Of a stretch of DNA of 64,000 nucleotides, positions 1 to 9,600 are shown piece by piece. The stretch is from Hoeflea ulvae (GTDB lineage Bacteria > Pseudomonadota > Alphaproteobacteria > Rhizobiales > Rhizobiaceae). Position 1 is the stretch's first letter; every line of letters begins with the position of its first letter. A program made the position numbers and the translations under genes. The notes beneath the pieces were generated by a model that saw only the letters and a program-made list of their open reading frames with translations, searched no databases and was not told the DNA's origin. The stretch is taken from positions 937,501 to 1,001,500 of the forward strand of contig NZ_JAOVZQ010000001.1 in NCBI RefSeq assembly GCF_026619435.1, written 5' to 3'.

Positions 1-611
1 GTCATCGATGCAGTCGACCAGGGCGCCGACACAGCCGGCTGGACCTATACGGTCGCCGACAATGCGCTTGATTTCCTCGCAAACGGCGAGACGCTGATCG
101 TCACCTACGACGTGACGGTTGAAGACGACAGCCTGACCGGCAATGCCGCTTCGGCCACGCGTCAGATCGTCGTCACCATCACCGGCACCAATGACCAGCC
201 GGTGATCGAGACAAGCTCCGTTCTTGCCGATGACATCACCGAGCAGGACGACACCACCGGTGCGTCCACGCCGCTGACGGCCTCCGGCCAGATCGACTTC
301 TCCGACGTCGATGTGACCGACGAGCACTCCACCAGCAAGGATTTCGTCTCGGCCGTGTGGAGCAATGGCGACACCGCGATTGCCGATCCGGGCACGCTGG
401 TCATCGATGCTGTCGACCAGGGCGCCGACACAGCCGGCTGGACCTATACGGTCGCCGACAATGCGCTTGATTTCCTCGCAAACGGCGAGACGCTGATCGT
501 CACCTACGACGTGACGGTTGAAGACGACAGCCTGACCGGCAATGCCGCTTCGGCCACGCGCCAGATCGTCGTCACCATCACCGGCACCAATGACCAGCCG
601 GTGATCGAGAC
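1..611 (+). repeat. 399-bp VCBS-type tandem repeat (two copies, first cut by window edge)
   Basis: Bases 1-212 match 400-611 almost exactly, giving a period of 399 bp (133 residues). The unit encodes a VCBS-like beta-sandwich ending in a TGTNDQPVIE linker. The first copy is incomplete at the window edge, so more copies may lie upstream. Confidence 0.9.
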
Positions 612-3600
612 CATCGTCGCGGATGGCAGCCTGACGGAAGTGGCGGGCACCGGCACGGGCACAGCGGAGCTGTCCGATAGCGGCACAATCACGATCTCCG
701 ATGTTGACGACACAGACGAGGTGACGATTTCGTACATCTCGAACAACGATATGGTCTGGTCGGGCGGCGTGACCGGTGCAGTCACCGACGACCAGCTGAG
801 CGCGACGCAGATCCAGAATCTGGTCGACGGCTTCGAGCTCAATGACAGGTCGGCGCTGGCGATCGACGACGTGACCAACACGGTGTCGAGCGGCTGGACC
901 TATTCGACGTCGGAAGACCTCAACTTCCTGGCTGCCGGAGAGACGCTCAAATTCAGCTATGACGTGACGGCGACCGACGACAGCACCCGCCCCAATGCGG
1001 CCTCAGCTGTCCGGACGGTGACGATCACCATCACCGGCACCAATGACCAGCCCGTGATCGATACGATCACGACGGGCGCAGCATTGACCGAAGATGCCTT
1101 TGGCGGAGAACTGTCCACTCCACGCATCAATGAGATTCACTACGACAATACCGGAACCGATGCCGGCGAGTTCATTGAGATTCGGGTGGCTGCCGGTGAA
1201 GACGTCTCCGGCATGCTCATCGAGCTCTACACCGGCGCTCCGACCATGCGCTCGGTCTATGCTTCGACGTCCGTCGCCGGCTTGACCAAGACAAGCGACG
1301 GCACTTTTGATTATTACGTGTGGGAGCATGCAGGCATTCAGAATGGTTCGCCAGACGGACTTGCACTGTCAGACAGCGGCACCGTTATCGAATTCATCAG
1401 CTATGAGGGCAGCTTCACCGCTGCCAATGGCACCGCTGCCGGTCTGGTTTCCACCGATATCGGCGTCCGTGAAACCGGGTCAACACCCCTGGGTGCGTCG
1501 CTGCAGCGTGTCGGCGATGCGCTGACCGAATGGGTTCGCTCGACATCCGAGACACCGGGTGCCGCCAATGAGAGCGACGGGATCCTGTCCGCCCTCGGCA
1601 CGATCACGATCTCCGATCTTGACGACACCGACGAGGTGACGCTGTCCGAAACTTCGAACAATGACCTCGTCTGGTCGGGCGGAACCATCACCGATGCCGA
1701 GCTGGATGCAACGCAGATTCAGAACCTGATCAATGGCTTCGTGCTTGATGATGACCTGACAGCCCTGGCGATCGACGATGCAACCAATACGGTGTCGAGC
1801 GGCTGGAGCTATTCGACGTCTGAAGACCTCAACTTCCTGGCTGCCGGCGAAACGCTGACATTCAGCTACCAGGTGATAGCGACCGACAACAGCACTTCCC
1901 TCGATGCGGCTTCGGCGGCCCGGACGGTGACCATCACCATCACCGGCACCAATGATGATCCTGTCATTTCCGGTGGACCTGTCCTTGTCGAATTCAATGA
2001 AGCGGTCGACGTGGCCGGCGCCGCCTCTAAGGGGGACCTGACCGGCGGCTCGTTTATCGGCAGCCTGGCCTTCAATGATGTCGATGTGACCGATATCCCG
2101 AAGATTTCGCTGCTGTCAGTCACGGCAAGCGGCAAGACCGGCACCCACACCACAGCGGAATTCGAGGCGCTGATGAGCCTGCTCGGATCGGTTTCCTCGA
2201 CCGGCACGACGACCGGCGGCAGCATCAACTGGTCCTTCAATGCCGGCAGCACCAACGATGATTTCTTCGATTACCTCAAGACGGGTGAATTTGTTGAAAT
2301 CGCCTATGTGGTTCAGGTTGATGACGAAAAGGGCGGCGTCGCGCAGGAGACCATCACGGTCAGGGTCAACGGCGCCGATGACGTATTGTTCACCACCAGT
2401 GGCGAGACCGTCGACCTCAGGATTCTGACCGCGGCTGACGCGCAGGACGAAAATTACCTCAACGCCCTGGGCGGCCGTGATGTCGTCTACCTGCCTGATT
2501 CGGACGATGTCCTGGCTTCAGAATACGGACCCGGCAACGTCTTCAACGCCGGAGGTGGCCGCGACACGGTTTACGGCGGCAACATGAATGACACCGTCCG
2601 GGGCGGCGGCGGCCGGGATCTGATCTATGGTGGCGCCGGAGACGATGACCTGGGCGGCAACGCCAATGCCGATGAGCTGCACGGCGGCACCGGTGACGAC
2701 AAGCTGTCCGGTGGTGCCGGCGCCGACCGGTTGTTTGGCGACGAGGACAATGACGAACTGACCGGCGGCAGGGGCAGCGATCTGCTCGACGGCGGCACCG
2801 GAACCGACACTGCGGTCTACAATCGGGCGGTCACGCCGGACATGGTCACCTTTGTCGACGATGCCGATGCGGCGACCGCCGGCAATCAGGTCGGCTGGAC
2901 GGTCACGACCGGCAGTCGGGAGGGCACCGACGGACTGATCGAGATCGAAATCATCCAGCATGCCGATGGCAATATTCTGCTGGTCGGCAATGGCGGATTT
3001 GACAGCCTGCAGGCCGCGGTTGACGCGGCCCGGGACGGCGACATCATCATGATCGCGCCCGGCACCTATGTCGGCGATACCAATGTCGACAAGGCAGTCA
3101 CCATCCTGGGCCCCAATGCGGGCATTGCCGGCAATGGCACGCGCTCCGGCGAAGCGGTGATCGAGGGTCAGATCACGGTCTCGGCTGCGGCCGGCAAGGT
3201 CGTCATCGACGGCATCGAGGTCTCCAACACCAGCGACCGGGCCACCGAATTCGATGGCGTGACCGTCACCGGCGGTGCCGATGTCACGGTGCAGAACAGC
3301 GTCTTCGCCTCCACCAGCGGCGAGAAGGCAAACAACGACCAGGCGATCTATCTTGCTTCGACCGCCACCGGCGCCATCACCATTGACGGCAATGATTTCG
3401 GCGGCATCATCCACGGTCACTACAACGAGAGCTGGAACCCGGCGATCCAGTCGGCTGCGCCCGGCACCCATCTGTCCATCACCAACAACAGCTTCACCTC
3501 CGTCGGCGCTGCGATCAAGCTCGTCGCCTATGACGATGCGACCGGTTCGATCTCCGGCAATGTCATGACCACGGTGGCCTATGGCCTGCAGATCGACGCG

Positions 3601-6600
3601 ATCAGCGGCGGTCCGGACGTGACCAGCATCACCGGCAACGAATTCTACAATGTCATCACCGACATCGCCTTCGGCAATGTCGCCGCCGACATCACCATCG
3701 ATCTGGGCGCAACGGGCAATTTCTCGGTCACCGGCACCGGCAATTCCGACCTGAAGATCACCACCGGCAGCGGCAATGATACGGTCACCGGCACCAGCGG
3801 CGTCGACACCATCCGGGGCAATGGCGGCGACGACACCTTTGTTGCCACCGGCGGCAATGACAGCTTCACCGGCGGCGAGACCGGCGAGACCGCGGGTATC
3901 GGCGATACCGTGGTCTATGCCGGCAACCGCGAGGGCTACGATCTGACGCTGGTCACCGATGCCAATGGCTTTGTCATCGACATCAGCCAGGTCAGGGATA
4001 TCGCGCCGCTTGCCGATGGCGACACCGGCACCGACAGCCTGTCGGAAATCGAGATCCTGTCCTTTGGCGATGCGACCATCAATCTTGCTCACACCGTGCA
4101 GCTGTTTGATGGCGCCGGCGTCCTGATTGCCTCCTTCGAGACCATCCAGGAAGCCGTCGATGCCTCCGCTTTCCGCGGCACCACCGATGATCTCATCCGG
4201 CTTGCGGAAGGAACCTATTCCGATGCTGTGCTCATCGGGCATTCCGTCACCATCGTCGGTCCCAATGATGGCGACCCGGCGTCCCTCGGCCGCACCGGCG
4301 AAGCTGTCATCAGCGGTGAGATCACCGTCAATTCGCTCGCAGCAATCGATGTGGTGCTGGATGGCGTGCGTCTTGAAAAGCCCGCGGGCCAGCCATCCCT
4401 GACTGTCCAGGGAAATGCCAGCGTCAGCGTTGAAAACAGCGTTGTCTACCACCCGAACAACCCCAATGGCGGCGTCGGCATCCAGGTCGACGCGGCGGCA
4501 ACCGGCGCAATCAGGATCGTCGACAATGCCTTTGGCGGTGCCGGCGGCGGCGCGGGCGGCGCGCATTACGGCGTCAACTGGTCCTGGGCCATCCAGTCGG
4601 ATGCAACCGGCCTGGCTGATCTGACCATTGCCGGCAATGACTTTACCAGCGGACATAACGGCATTCATCTTGCGGTCTTCGATGCCGGCAACGCGCCCGA
4701 CAACACTCCGTGGACTGTCTCCGACAACACCTTCTTCAAGGTGGTCAACGCCATCAGGATCGACGCGATTGTCAACGGCCCCGAGCTGACAACACTCGAA
4801 GACAACAGCTTCACCAACGTGCTGACCGAGTTCAACTTCGCCGCGGTTACGACCGACATCGTGTTCAATGCCGGCGGCAATCCGGATGGTGATGGTCAGA
4901 CCAATGTGGCCATCGGCAAGCCGATGAACATTCTTGGCGGCAGCGGCGATGACCAACTGACCGGAACCGCAGGGCGCGACACCATCAGTGGCAATGCCGG
5001 CAATGACGTTCTGTCCGGCGGTGCCGGCGATGACGAGTTGTTCGGCGGTTCCGACGATGACACGCTCACCGGCGGATCGGGCAAGAACCTGCTCGACGGC
5101 GGTGCAGGCACCGACACGGCGGATTACTCCTCCGAGGACGAGGGCACCTATGTGCGCCTCGATGCCGGCTGGAAGACCGATCTTTCGACCAAGCCCCTCT
5201 ACAACTGGGTCGATCTGAACGCTGCGATCGCGGCGAACGCGGTCGATCATGACAAGTTGGTCAGCATCGAGAACGTCACCGGTTCCGACCATGTCGACCT
5301 GATCGTCGGCAATTCGGGCGACAACGTCATTGACGGCGGCGCCGGCAATGACCGGCTGTCCGGCCTGGCCGGCGCAGACACGCTGATTGGCGGCACCGGC
5401 AATGATTTCCTCGATGGCGGCACCGGCGATGACAGATTGTTCGGCGGCACCGACAATGACACGCTCACCGGCGGATCGGGCAAGAACCTGCTCGACGGCG
5501 GTGCAGGCACCGACACGGCGGATTACTCATCCGAGGACGAGGGCACCTATGTGCGCCTCGATGCCGGCTGGAAGACCGATCTTTCGACCAAGCCCCTCTA
5601 CAACTGGGTCGATCTGAACGCGGCGATCGCGGCGAACGCGGTCGATCATGACAAGTTGATCAGTATCGAGAACGTCACCGGTTCCGACCATGTCGACCTG
5701 ATCGTCGGCAATTCGGGCGACAACGTCATTGACGGCGGCGCCGGCAATGACCGGCTGTCCGGCCTGGCCGGCGCAGACACGCTGATTGGCGGTACGGGCA
5801 ATGATTTCCTCGATGGCGGCACCGGCGATGACAGATTGTTCGGCGGCGCCGACAATGACACGCTGGTCGGCGGCACCGGCAGCGACCTGCTCGATGGCGG
5901 CGACGGCATCGACACGGCCAACTACGCTGCCGACAGCGGCGGCGTCTATGTGCAACTGGGTCAGGGCTGGGCCACATCCCGCCTGGTGCAGCAGTCCTAC
6001 GGCACCTTTGCAGCGCTGAAGAATGCGGTCGACAACGATCTGGCCGAACATGACGATCTGGTCAGCATCGAGAACGTGACCGGAACGGCTTACGCCGACA
6101 TCATCAATGGCAGCAGCGGCGACAATGTCCTCAAGGGCGGCGCCGGTGGCGACTGGATCCAGGCCGGAGACGGCAACGACAAGCTCTATGGTGAGGATGG
6201 CAACGACACGCTGGTCGGCGGCACCGGCAGCGACCTGCTCGATGGCGGCGACGGCATCGACACGGCCAACTACGCTGCCGACAGCGGCGGCGTCTATGTG
6301 CAACTGGGTCAGGGCTGGGCCACATCCCGCCTGGTGCAGCAGTCCTACGGCACCTTTGCGGCGCTGAAGAATGCGGTCGACAATGATCTGGCCGAACATA
6401 ACGATCTGGTCAGCATCGAGAACGTGACCGGCACGGCTTACGCCGACATCATCAATGGCAGCAGCGGCGACAATGTCCTCAAGGGCGGCGCCGGTGGCGA
6501 CTGGATCCAGGCAGGTGCGGGCAACGACAAGCTCTATGGCGAAGACGGCAATGACACGCTGGTCGGCGGCACCGGCAGCGATCTGCTCGATGGCGGCGAC

Positions 6601-9600
6601 GGCATCGACACCGCCAACTACGCTGCCGACAGCGGCGGCGTCTATGTGCAACTGGGTCAGGGCTGGGCAACGTCCCGCCTGGTGCAGCAGTCCTACGGCA
6701 CCTTTGCAGCGCTGAAGAATGCGGTCGACAACGATCTGGCCGAACATGACGATCTGGTCAGCATCGAGAACGTGACCGGAACGGCTTACGCCGACATCAT
6801 CAATGGCAGCAGCGGCGACAATGTCCTCAAGGGCGGCGCCGGTGGCGACTGGATCCAGGCCGGAGACGGCAACGACAAGCTCTATGGTGAGGATGGCAAT
6901 GACACGCTGGTCGGCGGCACCGGCAGCGACCTGCTCGATGGCGGCGACGGCATCGACACCGCCAACTACGCTGCCGACAGCGGCGGCGTCTATGTGCAAC
7001 TGGGTCAGGGCTGGGCAACATCCCGCCTGGTGCAGCAGTTCTACGGCACCTTTGCGGCGCTGAAGAATGCGGTCGACAATGATCTGGCCGAACATGACGA
7101 TCTGGTCAGCATCGAGAATGTGACCGGCACGGCCTATGCCGACATCATCAATGGCAGCAGCGGCGACAATGTGCTCAAGGGCGGAGCCGGCGGCGACTGG
7201 ATCCAGGCCGGAGACGGCAATGATGAGCTTCATGGCGAGGACGGCAACGACACGCTGGTCGGCGGCACTGGCGATGACAAATTGTTCGGCGGCGCTGACA
7301 ATGACAGGCTCATGGCAGGGTCGGGCAAGAACCTGGTCGACGGCGGCGCAGGCACCGACACGGCGGATTACTCTTCCGAGGACGAGGGCACCTATGTGCG
7401 TCTCGACGCCGGCTGGAAGACCGATCTTTCGACCAAGCCTCTCTATAACTGGGTCGATCTGAACGCGGCGATCGCGGCGAACGCGGTCGATCATGACAAG
7501 TTGATCAGCGTCGAGAACATCACCGGCTCCGATTATGTCGACCTGATTGTCGGCAATTCCGGCGACAACGTCATTGACGGCGGCGACGGCAATGACCGGC
7601 TGTCCGGCCTGGCCGGCGCCGACATGCTGATTGGCGGTCTGGGCAATGATTTCCTCGAAGGCGGCGCCGGCATCGACAGCGTCCATGGTGGCGCGGGCAA
7701 TGACCGCATCTCCTGGAAAGTGGGAGAAGGCTCCGACACGGTTGATGGCGGTGCGGACGAAGACACTCTCGAACTGGCATCGACGGCAGCGGGCCAGACC
7801 ATCACGCTGAATGCGGTTTCCGGCACTCCGGGTTTCACCGCCACATCCGGCGCCGATACGGTCTCGGTCGAAAATGTCGAAGAGGTCAAGGTCGACTTCA
7901 CGGCCGGCAGCGGAACGCTGAACATCACGGGCGACTTCGCAACCTCCGGCGTCAACACCTCGACCATTGAATTTGAAGGCGGATCGGGCAACGACACGGT
8001 CGACGGCTCAACCATGGTCCACTCGGCGGGCGGATCCGACGTGCGCATTGTTGCCCATGGCAATGACGGCAATGACGAATTGCGCGGCGGCACCGGCAAC
8101 GACCAGCTTTTCGGTGGCGAGGGCAATGATGTTCTCAACGGCGGCGATGGCGACGACTTCCTTTCAGGCGGCGCAGGCAATGATCGCATGGGTGGCGGCG
8201 GCGACGCCGGCAGTGACGTCATCGTCGGCGGAACAGGCAATGACACAATCTATCTGACCAAGGGTGTCGACACGATCTATGGCAATGAACAGGATCTCGG
8301 CACGCCCTCGAATGTTCACGCCGTCGACACTGAAAACGACATTGCGATCATTCAGGGATCAGCATCCGGCTTCTCTGTCACAAGAGGCAGCGATGGCAGC
8401 TGGGTCGTTCAGCAGAACGGCACCACCAACGTGTCGACGCTGTATGGCATCGAAACCATCCAGTATTCCGGCACCGGAGCCGATCTTGACCTGACTGCCG
8501 ATGTGTTCGTGTTCAATACCGCCAATGAACTGGTCGGTACCTACTCGACGATTTCGGCCGGTATCATCGCGGCAGCAACCGGTTACACCGTGGAAGTGCA
8601 TGCCGGCACCTATAATGAGAACCTGACGATCGACAAATCGATCAACCTGGTCTCGACCGATGGCCGCGATGTGACGATCATCGACGGCATCAATGCCGGC
8701 TCCGAGCTCGGAACGATCGAGATCGACCCGAATGTCGACAATGTCACCATCGGCGGAACCGGTCAGGGCTTCACAATCCGCGGGATCAACGGAAATGGCG
8801 CCGTCGAAAAGGCGGCGATCTATCTCCAGGGAGGTCATGACGGCATCGTCATCAAGGGCAACGACATCGTTGCACGCGGCGATTCCGGCATCACGTCGGA
8901 AACTGCTTATGCGGTGACCAACACGCTGATCGATGGCAACATCATCTCTGGGCAGACCTTCGAGGGGACAAATCCGTCCGGAATTGGCTTTGGGACCCAG
9001 TTCGATGTCGGCAACAATGTGCCGCGCCAGCTTGTCGTCATGGGCAATGGCAACAATGCGGCGCCTTCCAGCCACAACATCACCTTCTCCAACAACCAGG
9101 TGACCGGCACGGCCGGTGGTGTCAGCTCGGATGACGGCGTTTCAGCCCAGGGCAATGCGCTCGTCACCATTGATGCGGCGGACTCGTTCATCACCGGCAA
9201 CATTTTCACCGGCTTTACCGATCGCTACGGCGTGGCCGTGCGGGCACGTGGTCCGAATACGGATGTCGAAAACAACACGCTCGATCACACCGGCAACGGC
9301 AACAGCCGTGGCATGGAGATCGTCAACCACGGTGCACCGGGCGCCTATGGCGGCAATGTGTTGACCGGCGGTGCTGATGGCGAACTGATTTACACCATGA
9401 CCCCGGGTTCCGATCTGCTCAATGGCAATGGCGGCAACGACATCCTCAATGGCGGTGGCGGCAACGACATCATCAACGGCGGCGAAGGCGATGACACCAT
9501 CATCGGCGGGACCGGCAATGATGATCTGCATGGCGGTGACGGCACCGACACGGTGGTCTTCACCGGCTCGGTGAGGGACTACAATTTCCAGCATTATCCG

